A stretch of 64,000 bases of DNA from Lycocorax pyrrhopterus obiensis (Eukaryota; Chordata; Aves; Passeriformes; Paradisaeidae). Below the pieces are notes generated by a model. The model did not search any database, was not told the origin of the DNA, and saw only the letters and a list, made by a program, of their open reading frames with translations. Below are positions 1-17,431 of this stretch, piece by piece. The stretch covers positions 8,450,830 to 8,514,829 of the forward strand of contig JACSVZ010000022.1 of assembly GCA_014706295.1 (NCBI GenBank), written 5' to 3'. The position numbers were made by a program, and so were the translations under genes. Every line of letters starts with the position of its first letter. Positions within the stretch are counted from its first letter, which is position 1.

Positions 1-1800
1 CAGAGAGATGCCCCAGTCCCTTATCTTCACAGCTCTCCCCTGGACTTGCCTCTGGGAGCTCCATGTCTCTCCTGTACTGGGTAGCCCAAGGGAAAGAAGA
101 AAAATAGTCCAGAAAAAAAAACAAAACAAAACCCAAAGACCAAGATTTGGCATTTTCACAACCATTTAAAACCCACCCAGCCACAGGTTGGGTGCAGGGC
201 CACGCACATTTCCCACAGAGTTTTCCACTTGGCTGGCCTGTGCATTTGATGAGTGTGATAAGACCTGCTCTCCTAATGGCCTGGCAGGCGTGATTCCAGC
301 CCGGAATAGTTTCCCTCTGCTCTGCCATTATTCTGGGCTGACCTCTTTATGGGGTGTTTAAAATTCCTGGTTTATGGCACTGCATGGGAATGGCCCTAAA
401 GCCTTTGGCTGATGCCAGTTCTAATGGTAGGTGCTGGCTGATGCTTCCCATGGCACTCCATGACCACTCAGGGGTCTTTCAGGGTCCCACCTAACACCAG
501 CTGCAAGCAGGCTTCACCCAGGGAACTGGGCTGCTCCAAGCTGCTCCAGTATGTGCTGCTGCTTGCAGTCTGCAGGATTTTTACTGGATCCAACCTGAAA
601 CAACTTGAGGTCTCCAAATCCTTTTGCAAACTGCAATGCTGACCCTTATGCCTAAGACTCCTGTCCTGCTGTGGGAGCTGCGTGCTCGCTCGGGTTTTGG
701 TTGTAGTTCCAGCTTTCTATTAAGAAATTCCATTTTGCCCTTGAAGCCTGGCTGGCAAAGCTGTAGCTGGAAGCAGTGTGAGCTCCCGGCCCCGTGGCAC
801 CTTTTTCAGCAAGCAGGAACAGAGAGGGATCGTCCAAAACTCCTATTTCAGCAGGCTCTGCAGGCTGCATGGAGCCATCCAGTGGAGTGGATCTGTAAGG
901 AGCTGCAGAGTAAAAAGCATCTCTGGCAGGGAAGGGAAAGGTAATCCCAGGCCAGTGGGAACAGATTGTTCTGTGCAGGACAGGAGGCCACGGGTTTTTA
1001 GGGTCTTTCTGTTCAAGCAGCTTTTAAATGACCTCTGGCTGTACTCTGCTTTGGTTCTGGGGAATATTTCTTCCAATGATTTCCCTGTGCTTTGTTTAGC
1101 TGGTTGTAAGCAGTGTCTGTTCCAATCACAAAAGCCACATCTGAGATGGAAAGGGCGAACCCCTGAAAGCAGCGCTGCCAGAGACCAAGCAACACCACCA
1201 CCGACCTCCCTCTGCTCTGTGTGAACCACAACAAGGTGGTAATTTGTATTTTGAGAAAATAACTGAGGAGCACAGTGGTGCTGGTGTTCCTGCATTCCCA
1301 GACCAGGGCTGGCTGCAGCTCAGCACTCAGAGTCTGCTGAGCCAAGGCTCCCCAAAGCTCTGGGGACACCATGGGTGCAGAGGAGGATCTTGTGCTGTGG
1401 CAGAGGGGTGAGCAGGCAGAGGGGTTTCAAAATGCTGCAAATAGAAGCTGTGAGCAAGAGAAGCTTTTTTCTGTGAAAGAAAATAAAGCCTTGCCGTTGC
1501 TGAGGGGACAGACGTACACTGTGGCCAAAAGTTAATTTGCAAACTGGCTTAAATGTGGCCAAGTGTGACAGGACACATCTGTGAAATGTGGCAATTGTGA
1601 GAGGTGAGATGTCAGAGCACAAAAATCCCTCTTTGGTGCAGATCAAACCCCCTTGCCTGGTCCTGCCTGCATCAAATCCCAGCTGATCCACGCAGTGTGC
1701 TACAGACTTGGCAGCTCACAGTCTTAGAGTGTCAACTCTGCCTATGGGGCTGAGAAAGTAAAACCAACCAGGAGCAGCACAAACGTAGAAAACACTCAAG
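1..1800. other. Intergenic sequence left of PIGT, no gene seen
   Basis: I find no run of exons with matching splice sites and no recognisable protein on either strand. The open frames are short and have no family resemblance. There is an A-rich stretch near 110-132. A plus-strand AATAAA near 1479 has no gene attached to it. The right end should hold the end of the PIGT 3' UTR, which is transcribed leftward. Confidence 0.6.
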
Positions 1801-1806
1801 TTTACT
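1801..1806 (-). terminator. Candidate variant poly(A) signal of PIGT
   Basis: On the minus strand this reads AGTAAA, a known variant of the polyadenylation hexamer. It lies about 275 bases past the PIGT stop codon, and a T/G-rich stretch follows downstream (plus-strand 1770-1795). There is no canonical AATAAA on the minus strand between here and the stop. The assignment rests only on position and motif. Confidence 0.3.
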
Positions 1807-2080
1807 TCCAGCACCATTCCCAGCATGTAAGTTACACCTCTCCCAAACAGAAGTCTGTTACTTTTCCCAATCCCATAGCAGTGCAGTTCAGTAGTCAATG
1901 GGCTTAGAGCCATTTCCCATCTTACCAGTGGAAGTGATGTCTCAGCTTGTTGGATCCCAAAGAGAGATCCAGGCAGCAAAACAGAACAAGCTGCTTCCAG
2001 CAAGACAAGAGGCAGCAGTGCTCTGCTCCCCGAGTCTCCCCACAGAGCCCTGTGGGCAGTGCTGGCTGCCCTGGTTCCTC

Positions 2081-7157
<5,077 letters not shown>

Positions 7158-7382
7158 CCCGCCGCCCGCCCCGCCCCGCGCCGCTTCCGCTTCCGCCCGC
7201 GCCGCCAATGGCGCCGCTTCCGGGGGTGCCATGGAGACGCTCCCTTCGCCGGGCCGCGGGGCTGTCCCGGCCTGGGACCGGGAGCTGCTGAACGGAGCGA
7301 GCCTGGAGCCTCCGCGCGGGGACGCGCCAGCCTGGCTGTGCCTACGCCTGCTCCGAGCCTAGGAGCGAGCGCCACCGCTTTC

Positions 7383-7460
7383 ACAGAACCGCAGAGTATT
7401 CTCCGCAGAGTATTCTGCGTTGGAACGGACCCACAGGGGTCGTCGGGGCCTGCTCTGGCG
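7383..7460 (-). repeat. Degraded CR1 LINE 3' end
   Basis: The plus strand resembles the reverse complement of an avian CR1 3' terminus: cacagaacc, then a tattct/ttggaa/ggaccc core. Part of the core (gcagagtattct) is duplicated in tandem. CR1 copies in birds are usually truncated 5' fragments like this. It lies just upstream of PIGT exon 1. Recognition is from memory of the consensus. Confidence 0.55.
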
Positions 7461-9272
7461 GTTTGAGAGGAGATTAAGCGGCTCCACGAGGGCTCCCTCC
7501 CACCACTTTGAAATTGGTGCTGCAGGGGAAGCCCTGGCGCTGCCTCAGCTTGGGTGGTTCCCTGCAGGGTTTGGCTGTGCCCGAGGACGCTGCGAGGACT
7601 GTGTCTGTCCCCGGGTGGCTTCCCATCTCAGCAATGGAAGTGATCTCTCTTCCAGCTCTTCCCGCCGCTGACGGCTCTCCCTCGCTCCTTGTCTCCTTTC
7701 CGGAGGGCAGCGTCTACCTCCGGGTGCAGAGCCATCCCGGAGCGCCCCGCTTCCAGCATCCTCCAGCCCGGGGCCGCCCCGGGGGGAAGGGAACGGCAGC
7801 CACAGCAAGGCAGCGCCGGCGGTGACGGTCCGGTGGAGCTCACACCATCTCCTGTTCTCCCGGTGATGATTTGAGAATGGTGATGGTTTGCTCCAGTAGG
7901 AAATAAGCATAAACATTATAACATCGTGTGGTTGTCACTTACCAGCTGCTCTGCCTTGTTGATTACCCACTCACTTGCTCAGAGCTAAGGTCCTCATGCA
8001 GCCTTCACTTGGAACTGACAATGTGATTCAGTATTTGTAAGGAATACAGAGTTACTTTATATCTCTTTTTCCCTTCTTGCTAATTAGTGGCATCACATAA
8101 AACCAGAAAGTCAGCATGCCCAGAAAAAAAAAAAAAAGGTCATATTTACATAATATTGTTGGTTTTGGTTTTTTTTTTTACACTGGGCAACTCCTTGCAA
8201 CAGGGCACTGGTAGGTAATAAAGGTTTAGGTGCATTTTGGATGTGATCAGCCAAATTAAAGGTAAAAACATCCACCCAGAGCTATTAATTACCCTATACT
8301 TAGTTAGGGAAATCCCTGTGCTACGACCTGAGAAGTCATGGAGCCTGGCCCTTTTTTCTCTTCTTGATCAATTTCCCATCTTAAAGGCAGCACATGCAAC
8401 ATATTTATGCTGCGCTTGGATATGGGCACTCCAGCTGGTCCCACAAAGTGTTGGCTGACACAGGAGCAGTGCAGTAATGTCTCAACACCCCCTGGGAAGC
8501 AGCCAGGATGAGGAGCATTCCCTGGCTTCTATTGCTTATTTCCTGGGCTCCTTTCCCCGTGGTGACCACGGTTGTGCTGATGCAGGAGCGGGGACAGCGC
8601 TTTGCTGGCCTGCAAGTGCTGACAGTGGCAAGGGGCTTGTGGCCAGCTTTGTGCCCAGCTCCTCTTGGCCTGGCCTGCAGGGACCAAGCACAATGGGCTG
8701 TGAAGTGGCTTCACGTTGGTGGTACTTCACTCCTGTGGAGCAGCACTGGGGGAGCAGCTGCTGGTGTTCTCTGCTCAGCCCGTTTGCGTGGGAAGTCCCC
8801 AGTGTGCTCATGGCTGATGGTTCCAGGTCACGAGCACCGCAGCCCTGCTCAGGCCAGCTGTGTCTGTGCGGCTCTCTCCCTCCTGGAGGCAGAGCCCGAG
8901 TTGCTCAGCATCGTGACCTGCTGTACCACCAGCCCTTCTCTGCCAAGGTCTGTGCTGTCTGCTCCTGCCCTGGGCGCAGGAACCATCCCAGGCTGTGCAA
9001 CAGGAGGCTTCATTTGCTCCTGCATGGCACAATGAGCACACTGGCTTTGCACTGCTCTCTGTCCTGCAATCCACTCTGAACTCCCATCCCCCATGCTGTT
9101 TTCTCCCAATGACACACACACCCACTGCTTGGTTAGATCAGTGTTATTTCTCTCTGTGCCGTCGTTAAGTGCTTGTCTGGACAGAACCTTTGTCAGTAGG
9201 GCAGGGGGAACTGGGATCCTAAGGGATGGCTTTCTGGGAATGGTGGGGCTGTGGGATGCTGAGCATATTGGT

Positions 9273-9284
9273 GGGGGGGGGGGG
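9273..9284 (+). repeat. G12 homopolymer
   Basis: A run of twelve G lies downstream of the DBNDD2 stop. Such runs are prone to length error in sequencing and assembly. Confidence 0.9.
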
Positions 9285-9522
9285 TGTGAAGCAGGGAGTG
9301 TTAGCAGCAAAGCCTGAAGAGTTAATTTTGGGAGCTTACAATACCCCTTATCCTTCTCCTTTGGCTGCTAGAAGAACACGTGGAAGGAGAGGAGGGGAAA
9401 ACCATCTCTCCCCTCTGGCAGGGCAGCAGTCCAGGATGGGGTTTACTGAGCACCAGCAGCTTTCCTTCTTCTGGGCTGACAAGTCCGTACGGAGGACGCT
9501 GGGAGCAGGGCAAAGCTGGCTG

Positions 9523-12500
9523 CTAGCTTCTCACCACCTGCTCTTTGGGACTGTCCTCCTGCAGGTCCTCCTCATCCGACTGCACCACGGGGGTCTCAGC
9601 CCCCTCCTCGCTGGTGTCCAGGCTGTTCAAATCCGTGGAGGCAGAGGACGTGGAGGAAATGCGAGACTTGCTCTCGGCTGCATTGGGCACTTGCAGGGTG
9701 ATCTCCTCTGGGCACTGGCTGGCATCTGCCCCTGGAGAAGAGAGCAGTATGACAACGAAAAAGGCTTTTAGAGGTTTATTGCTGCCTAAGCTTCATGGAT
9801 AGCCCCTGCAAGACTAATTCCTCAGTGGGCTATGCATTCCTGACTGCTCCCCATGTGGCTGCTGCAGCCATTCCCCACCTCACACCCCCAGCTTGGCTCA
9901 GGGCAGTTGCTGCACATTCCTTCCCCGTTTTTGGCAGTGGAGTCTCTTCCATCTTGCCTGAAACACGGCTCAGAGCCACGTTGTGTGAGGCTGTTGGCTG
10001 CAGCAGGCGAGGAGACTTTTGGTTTGACCTCACTACAGCATGTGAGTGGGGAGGAATGTGCTGGCACCCCATGGTTTCCCTGCAGACCCCAGCCCAGCTC
10101 CCTGGGGTCTGGCTGGGAGGTGGAGAGGTTCTGCAGCCTTCCTGCTCAGCACAATGAGCTCTGCAGCATGGTGGGGACCTTGGGAGTTGTGACAAGGCAC
10201 TGGCTGCTCCAGAGAAGCTTCGGGATAAGGGAATTTGACCCACAGACAAATCTGGAAGGTGCCTGGGCTCTTTTGTCTTCTGCAGCATAAGGTATTTACA
10301 GGGGTCTGTATGTGTGGGCTGTGGAGGTGGATACTGATGTGGAACAGCCCAGTATGAGGTCCCTCCAACCTCACAGACCCAGCCCCAATGTCTGCCTTTG
10401 GGTGGGTGTGCATCTGCCCACAGGGTGGCCGGGGCTGAGGAATGAGTCAGTGTGGGCACGGGGGGCAGGACGGGCTTCCAGCCTGGCCCACAAAGGGTTC
10501 GGGACTGCACATACCTGGCAGGGACCCGACAATGCTGCTGTCCTCTGTCCCACAGCCCAAAAACACATCCACGGTGTCCTGGTCTGACAGGTCCAGCACA
10601 TCCATCTGCTCCAGCATGTCCACGTTCACCTCCATGGAGGAAATGCTGCCTAAGGGGGCTGCAGAGACAGAGGCCAGTGAAAAGGTGAATGATAGTGCCA
10701 GGCAAAGGGCACCGTCAGCCCTGTGCAGGCAGGACCCTGAGGAGGGAGACCAGCCTTGCCACAAGGAACTGAATTCTACTTGCTGGTAAGAGGTCCCCAG
10801 GAAAATGATGTTTCCTTAAAACATCCCTCTGGAAGCCCCTGCTGTGTCACTGCAGTCCTTGTCCCTGCTCCAAAATGCAGCCTGCCCGAAGTCAGACTCT
10901 ACAGGGCGCCAGCCTGGGTACAGTGCCTTCAGTTAAGGGGTGTGAGTAATCCACAGCACACCCACACACAGCCGGTGTGGTCCCATCTCAGTGCAGGACA
11001 TACACATCCTGTTTAAACTGGGGATGTCCCACCAATCCCTAACCCCTGTGTCACTGTGCCCTGAAACACCCCCAGCCCCGTGCTGGTGCCCACAGCACGT
11101 ACGTCTCCGGTGCTCTATCTGCAGGTGAGACATTGGGAAGAAGAAATCCACATCATGCTGGAAAACCTCCTCAAAGAACTTCTGCCGGTCCCGTAGTTTC
11201 AGCTGCTGCTGCTGCTGCATTTGCTCTGCATCCAGGTTCCGCTGGGCCTGCTCCATGTCAGCTGGGGAGAAAAGGTGAGGAGAGTTGGACCAGGCAGGGC
11301 TGTCTGAGCCCTTCTGCCTGTCCCAGCTCACGCTGCATGGTTGTGCTGGATGGTTGGTGGTTCCCTTCTGCTCTGCTTTACCAGCACACATTGATTTAGT
11401 CACCATGGATAGATGTTACACACCAGAACAGCAGCGTCACCAGCACTTGCTGTGCTGGAGCCTCAGTCCCACCCCTGAGGTGCAGGGCAGCCAAGAATGG
11501 AGAGCTCATACGCTGTGCTCACAACAGCTGAAGGGAATTGTCGAGGGGGAAAGGGAGCTGGCGTGAGATCAGCCGCAGTTTGCACGCGTTCAGGTTTCAG
11601 TTTCCCTGCTACCAAACAGAGGGCTGTCTGTGAATGCTAACGAGCAGAGGAACTCCCAGGGTCAAGAGCTGGCCTTAGTGCTCCGGGCTTTCTGGGCTGA
11701 AGGATGCATAAGGAATAAAAGGAACCGGCAACCCTGTCACCCCTGCCCGTGCACAGCCCTGCCTGTGCACACCCCCGCCACCACCGTCACTATAAATGCA
11801 GCCGCACCCACGCTCACAGGCTCCCGCTCACATCCCTGCTCACAGCCAGCTTGGCTTCTGCCTGCACAAACATTTTCATTCCTGTAATTCCTCACGCAGT
11901 TCACCACCGGTGCCTCTGTCCCCAGCTCACGGGAGGAAGCGATGGGAGCCCTTGGGCTGTTGTTGAAGGAGCTTGTTGCTGTATCCCTCATCTTGGTAAC
12001 TCGCTTTTGGGCTGGGTACCCAAAATAGCAAGGACCCAAGTGGCACAGAGAGGCTGTGGCTGGTGGCCCCAGCTGTTCCCAGGCTGGTGTTTGATCTCAG
12101 CCATTCCACATTTCCTTTCTGCTGCACTTGGCCCAACCAGCACAAGGAAAATGTGATTATTGGAGCAGGCAGTGTGATAACCAAGGAAACCAAACAAACA
12201 TCCTGTGCTCTGCCTGAGCACAGCCCAAACCCTCTGCTCCTCCAGGCTGGGGAGGAGGGAACAGAGGGAGCAGCATCCCCACCCTGTCTGGCAGGAACAG
12301 GGGCAGGGGCAAGGACAGCAGGGGAGCTGGCTGTCAGCAGCATGGAGCGACACAGGACCTACATAGGACAAAGGTGGTGAGCCTGGTGGGATGTCCTGGA
12401 GATCAATGTCACATCTTCCTGAGAGCTCTTCCAGGGCTTCTCAACATCCCGTTTCTGGGGCATCCTTCAGTGAAACCCCATCATCTGCAGGTGCCTGCCC

Positions 12501-15500
12501 CAGCGGGCTGGGTTGTGCTGGCAGCACCACGTGGGGATGCACCGTGACTCAGGGCGACTCACCACCCACTCTCTGGAAGAGGCTCTGGTCTTCTTCTGGC
12601 TGCTCAGCGTCTTCCTGCACTGCCTGGGGCAGCAATCCAGGCTGCCCGAAGGGGTCTCTGCCTTAGTATGTCTGACCAAAGCACTGATGCCTGCTCTGGT
12701 GCCGAGGCTCAGTGTGCTGTGCAGGGCCCAGCATGGTGGTGCCAGTGAACCTTTCCTCCCGGGAAAGCTGCCTGAGCAGGTGGCTGCAGCCCGGTTCTGC
12801 TGGGGTACAGCAAAAACCTCCGGCCTCCCTATGCCATCTGCAGAACAGAATGAAGCCAGGGACAAGAAGGGGGTGATCAAGGCACCAATTATGGAGCTGT
12901 CTCCCTTTAGCAGCTGGCTGTCCCAGGCAGAGCTGTGCTCCCCAGCCCAGCTGTGCTGAATCCATGGCAAACTGCTGCAGTTCACCACACCGAGGAGAGC
13001 CCATCGTGCTCCAGCTGTAGGGAGGCTGGGCTCAGGGCAGAGGCTGTGCTGGCTCCAGGATTCAGGGTGGCAGACCAGCTCTCCATGGGACACCTTGCCA
13101 AAGGGACCTCAGTGTGGAGGTAAGGAGCAGAGTGTCCAAATCCTCCTGCGGTGCAAATACAAAATGAACCAAAATGCTCTTGGGCGCTGTTCTGAGTGCC
13201 ATGAATGTGGCTGATCTGGGCTGTTAATGCTCTCCCCGGCACGTGACCGATACTCGCAGTAAGTGTGCTTGGGGAGAGTGATGACGGCTGCTGGTGGCAG
13301 CATTCCTGTGGGCGCCAGGGTTTCTCTTGAGGGAGAAATTAGCAGGACCTGTTTATGAACTTGTTTTCGAGCTCTGGTCGGGGAGTTGGGCACGAGCACT
13401 GAGATCCCATTATGTAAGGAACGCCGGCAGCGAGACAGCAGCTGGGGCTGTGCTTGGCCCTGCCTGACCCGTGACCGCGGTGAGAGTCGGGGATGGAGCC
13501 TTCCCCCCTCGCAGGGCTCTTCCGGGCCCAGGGCGAGCGAACAGCCAAGCTAGTGTGGCTGCCCCTCGGCAACCCTCGCCGGGGAAATAAAGGAGCGCGG
13601 CGTTCCCTGCCGCGGCCCTTCCCCATGTGACGGCCGGTCACACTCCGTGGCTGTCAGTCGCGGGGATTGTCTCATCCGGCTGGCATGTTCCCACCGCGGG
13701 ACACGTTCGCACACACAATGCGGCCCCTGTGCACCGTGGGGGATCTGTCGGTACCTGCTGGTGGCCTGGCTTTTATTACTATTGTCATGGTTATTACTAC
13801 AGCCCGCTCAGCCAAGGGGCTGGAGGCTGATCAGCATTCAGAGCCAGGCTCTGCCCCGCTGGCTGAACCGCCCAGCGCGGCTGCGGCGGCTCCGAGCGCC
13901 CCGCTGCCTTCAGATCCTTCCGGCTCTCACGGCTTATTCGCCAGCTCGGAGAGGAACTGGGGCCAAACACTGGCGCAGAGCTGGGGTGGGCAGGACAGGG
14001 CAGGATCCCCCGCAGGAAGGGCAGGCAGGGATTTCCTTCTCACCTGCTCCTAGGCAGATGCCCGCAGGGTGGGCTGTGGGCGAGGACGATGTCCCCACTG
14101 GTCCCTCTGCCCTGCCAGGGCGTACTGAGGAGCCACCACCCCTCCCCTTGTGTGGGCTCGTGGCCACGCTGTGGTGGGGAAAGGCGTGGGAGGGTTGGCT
14201 GAGAGGCAAAGCTCTGTGAGCTCTCCCATCCACACCTTCGCCAGAGCAGGCTGGGAGAGGAGCAGCTCCTGTCCAGTTTGGATGGGGCAGGGGCCATACG
14301 GGGCTGGAGGGTGCTGGGAGCACCAGCTCAGGGTGTACTCGGACCCAGCTGCCTTTCTGCTGGGAGGGGATGCACTTTTCATCCCTCACGGCCAACGGGA
14401 TGCCGGCACACCCCCCTCTGTGCCGGTAAATAGAAGGGGTGTGTTTGGGTTGGGAGAAGGATTGTTAGTGAAGGCACAAGGCCAAGAGAAGATGGGAATG
14501 GCCTTTTCTTGAGGCCACAGCTCTGCAATATCTTGCAGAGATTTCGAGAGATTTAAAGAAGGTCCTGAAAAATAATATGGGCTGTGGAAAGGAGCAGCAG
14601 GTGCTGGGGAGGTGAGCAGAGTTTAAATGGGAGGTTGCTCCAGGCCTGGGTCAGTTCCCTGGTGCATGAAAAGAGCTGGAGTAGGCTGGCTTTTGCCCTT
14701 CTCCCTGAGCCGTCCTGGAGCCCAAACCCCTGACTCTGTTCCTCCAGAGAAGCCCAGTATGCCCCACTGTCCCCAGCTTGCCAGGATGCACCTTTCCCCC
14801 CCTCCCAGGTCTGTGAGGAGATGGGTGGGGGACGATGCAGCTCCTCAGCTGCCACGGCATCTTCTGGGATGCTGTGCAAGCCTTTCCCTGTCACCCTGCC
14901 CCAGCACAACCCCTACGGAACAAGGATAACTCCCAAGGGCTTTCAGCTCCTTCAGCCTTGGGAGAAGCGGCTGGTGGGGAGAGCTGGGAATGCCCCAGAG
15001 AATCACGCAGGGTCAGGCCGTGCAGAGATGGGATGCTCAGACACCGGCTGCCCGAGTGTTAATGCCCTGCACAGTTCTCCATCGGCACGTCTGACCTCGT
15101 GTTGCAGCACAGCAAAAAATAACCGTAGTCCTGATGAGAGGAAACGCACCAGGCGAGTGCGAGGGAGGCAGTGGTTTTGGCAGGGCTGCTTGCTGGGAAA
15201 AGCGGGGGGGGGGGGGGGGGCCCGGGGAATTGGGAGAGAGGACATGGCACCTCGTAACCCCTGTGTGTGCCGTGGTTTCACCGCCTGCACTCCTCCGAGC
15301 GATCTCCAAATCCCCTGCGTCTCAGCACTAAAAATATCCCTCCCTGCCGCCCGGAGCTCCTTCGCCGGCAGAGGCTGTGTCATAAGACCCTGCTATTTGC
15401 GGGGCCCTGCTTCCTTTCATGCGAGGAGAAGCATGAGAACGGGGCAGCGCGGTGCCCGAGGCACGGCAGGCACGACCCGGGCACGGTCCCTGGCAGGCTG

Positions 15501-16045
15501 CTCCTCTACAAGCCCCGCTCCCCCGGCTGCCGCTCGCCCCGCCGCTCGCCAGTGAGTTTGCTCTGCTCAGCATCCTCAGCCCTGCGGGTACGGGGGGATC
15601 CGCTCCTTCCGGGAGCCACGGGGCTCCGAGGGCTGCCGACGCCACTTCAAAACAAGCCCGTGACCCAACAGGTTCCCGAGCTCTGCCACTTCCGAAGCAG
15701 GTGTCCCTCAAATCGCCCCGGTCCCCGAGCATCCCCCGTCCCAGGCGCGGAGCTCCCCGGGCAGCCCCTGCCCTAAAGCAGCCGGGCAGCGCGGCCGGCA
15801 GCAGGTTGGTGCAGCGGGGGGCTCGGGGGCGGCCGGAGCTGGAGGCTCCGCGGGCGGCAGGTGAGGCACAGCCGCTTTGCCAGGGGCATCAGGTGGGCGC
15901 TGCGGGGAGAATGGAGTGGATGTGGCACCCCAGCCCTGCCCGCCCGCCCGGTGCGGTGCCCCGCTCCCATCCCGCCGAGCCCACCCCGCGACCGGCACTT
16001 ACCGGGCAGCCGCCGGCTGCGGCTCTGCGCCCCGGGGCCCGACAT
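9523..16045 (-). CDS. DBNDD2: Dysbindin domain-containing protein 2 (4 coding exons)
   Basis: DBNDD2 is a small cytosolic dysbindin-family protein reported to bind casein kinase 1. Coding exons in gene order are 16045-16003, 11261-11103, 10658-10515 and 9731-9523, all with GT-AG junctions, giving 555 nt (184 aa). The first exon encodes MSGPGAQSRSRRLP and joins in phase to ADMEQAQ. The human long isoform has a similar ADMDPNP junction, so a shorter product could start at Met17 (11256). Features in order are a Q5 run (30-34), a coiled-coil-like stretch KLRDRQKFFEEVFQ (36-49), the dysbindin core PPLGSISSMEVNVDMLEQ (68-85), then a Ser-rich and acidic tail ending VVRS. Its neighbours PIGT and SYS1 are on the same strand, as in human. 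The last coding exon has no competing splice sites that I noticed. Confidence 0.93.
11203..11222 (-). repeat. CAG/CTG trinucleotide run in DBNDD2 exon 2
   Basis: A short CTG repeat on the plus strand encodes five consecutive glutamines (residues 30-34) just before the coiled-coil segment of DBNDD2. It may vary in length between individuals or species. Confidence 0.8.
11262..16002 (-). other. DBNDD2 intron 1 (4.7 kb), no nested gene seen
   Basis: This is the intron between the short first coding exon and exon 2. It contains a GC-rich patch around 13400-13700 and a run of 17 G at 15204-15220. Open frames here are short and have no recognisable family. If the 13.4-13.7 kb patch is an alternative promoter, it would give the Met17 form; that is a guess. 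Confidence 0.6.
15204..15220 (+). repeat. G17 homopolymer
   Basis: A run of seventeen G lies in DBNDD2 intron 1, flanked by GC-rich sequence. Its exact length is unreliable in most sequencing methods, and it may form G-quadruplex-type structure. Confidence 0.9.
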
Positions 16046-16460
16046 GCGGCTGCTGCGACCGGACCGGGCCGGGCCGGGCGGGGGGACGGGGCTCAGTGCG
16101 GGCCCCCCCCGCCGCCGCCGCTCTCCCAAGCCGCGCTGCGGGGCGGCGCTCGGCGCGGCACGGGGCGGTACCGGCGCGCCCATCACCGCGGCACCGCGGC
16201 CGCGCCTCCCGCCCGCTGCCCCGCCAGGGTCCCGCGCCGCCGCTGCCGGGGCCGCCGGGAGTCCTGCGGCGGGGATGGGGTCTCCGGCCAACAGGGAGAA
16301 TCAGAAGGTCCCCGTGAAGGGTCCCTGGCCCCCGTGGAGAGCAGGGTCCCCGTGCGCGGTACCCGGTCCTCTACGTTCCCGGGACCCACGGGAGGGTCCC
16401 TGGCCCCGAAGAAAGGTCCCTGCAGAGGGTCCCTCCCCACCACAGCCGCCCGAGGCAGAG
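15450..16460. promoter_or_regulatory. CpG island over the DBNDD2 first exon
   Basis: A strongly GC- and CpG-rich region surrounds the first coding exon (16003-16045). It creates long stop-free frames on both strands that do not look like proteins. It probably carries the DBNDD2 promoter and may drive transcription on the plus strand as well, given the candidate orphan terminal exon at 19261. Confidence 0.7.
16306..16436 (+). repeat. Degenerate GGTCCC-containing minisatellite
   Basis: GGTCCC recurs about six times in 130 bases, often as GGGTCCCTGGCCCC or GGTCCCCGTG. The units are imperfect and unevenly spaced. It lies directly upstream of the DBNDD2 first exon. Confidence 0.55.
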
Positions 16461-17408
16461 ATCAGTGCCCGCAGTGGAGGGCTGCAGGTGCCCTGCTCCG
16501 GCAGGAGCTGTGCCCCGCGTGGCAGGAGGTGGGCGGGGGGAGGCAGGGGCTCTCCTGGGCAGGGAGAACAGTTACCATTCGTGCTTGCTTTTTCTTTGCT
16601 CATCTTCTCAAAATGCCCAGCTCATGCATTCCCGCGGGAGAGAGGACAGCATGATGTATTGATGGGCCAGGGACTCCCTCCCCATCTCATTCCTGGCCTC
16701 ATGAGACCCTTATCCCCAGCAGACCCCACTCTGGGGTGCTTTCTCCCACGTTCAGCCCTGCACATCAGGGCTGCTCCTTGGCAGAGCCAAGGACTTGGCC
16801 GCCGCCTCCTTCCTGTGTCTCAGCAGGGTGAGTCAGTGCCTCGCCGTGCCCAGCGCCGGCTCTGCCCGGAGCCTAGTCACTGCCAAGCCGGAATGGGGGA
16901 CATCCACTGTGCCCTTTCCTGTGGCTGGAAGGGAGTTTCCAGTGTCTGTGGCGTGTCCCGCCTGTCCCGTCCTCAGTGTGTTCCTCTCACTGTCTGCATA
17001 ACAATAGATAACTGGGTATTGTTTGTATCCCAGCTCTGTTTTGGCTACTGTTGCTCTGCTGTCCCCCCTATGTCTCCTGGGTCCTCCTGCTGCCGAAAAC
17101 CGGCTTTGTGCTGGGGACCCAGAGCCTGCACCCTGGGGCTGCCTTCAGCTTTCACGGTGGTTTTGAATTTTGTCCACGTAAATGTTTATCCCTATCCATA
17201 AGCACCCTGCCTGATGATTTGCACCGTAGTGTGGGATGCCAGCACTGCAGTTTGGGGGGGACCAGGCTGGTGTAGCACCAGTGGGGGCTTATGGTCTCTG
17301 AGGAGCTGCAGAAGTAAATCTCTGCTGGGTGCCTGCCGGCGCTGGCTTGTTCACAGCTCCGTGTGGCCTCCGGGCAGCATCAGCCTGTCGGCACCGTCCC
17401 TACTGCCC

Positions 17409-17431
17409 CCCTGCCCTGCCCTGCCCTGCCC
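17409..17431 (+). repeat. (CCCTG)n pentanucleotide run
   Basis: The unit CCCTG is repeated in tandem about four times in the DBNDD2 / neuritin-like interval. Confidence 0.8.

Larger units (their letters stand above)
7158..9522. other. Interval between PIGT promoter and DBNDD2 stop
   Basis: This holds the PIGT upstream region on the left and the DBNDD2 3' UTR, of unknown extent, on the right. I see no additional exons. It contains a CR1 fragment near 7383, A- and T-rich stretches around 8125-8180, and a run of 12 G at 9273-9284. No convincing minus-strand AATAAA was found for DBNDD2; an AGTAAA at 9442-9447 is close to the stop but lacks a clear downstream GT-rich element. Confidence 0.5.

Noticed and set aside
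15452..17201. Two long plus-strand open frames (400 and 446 codons) across the DBNDD2 CpG island
   Set aside because: They lie antisense to the DBNDD2 first exon in stop-poor GC-rich DNA, are rich in Pro, Arg, Gly and Ala, and show no family resemblance. Their length follows from base composition.
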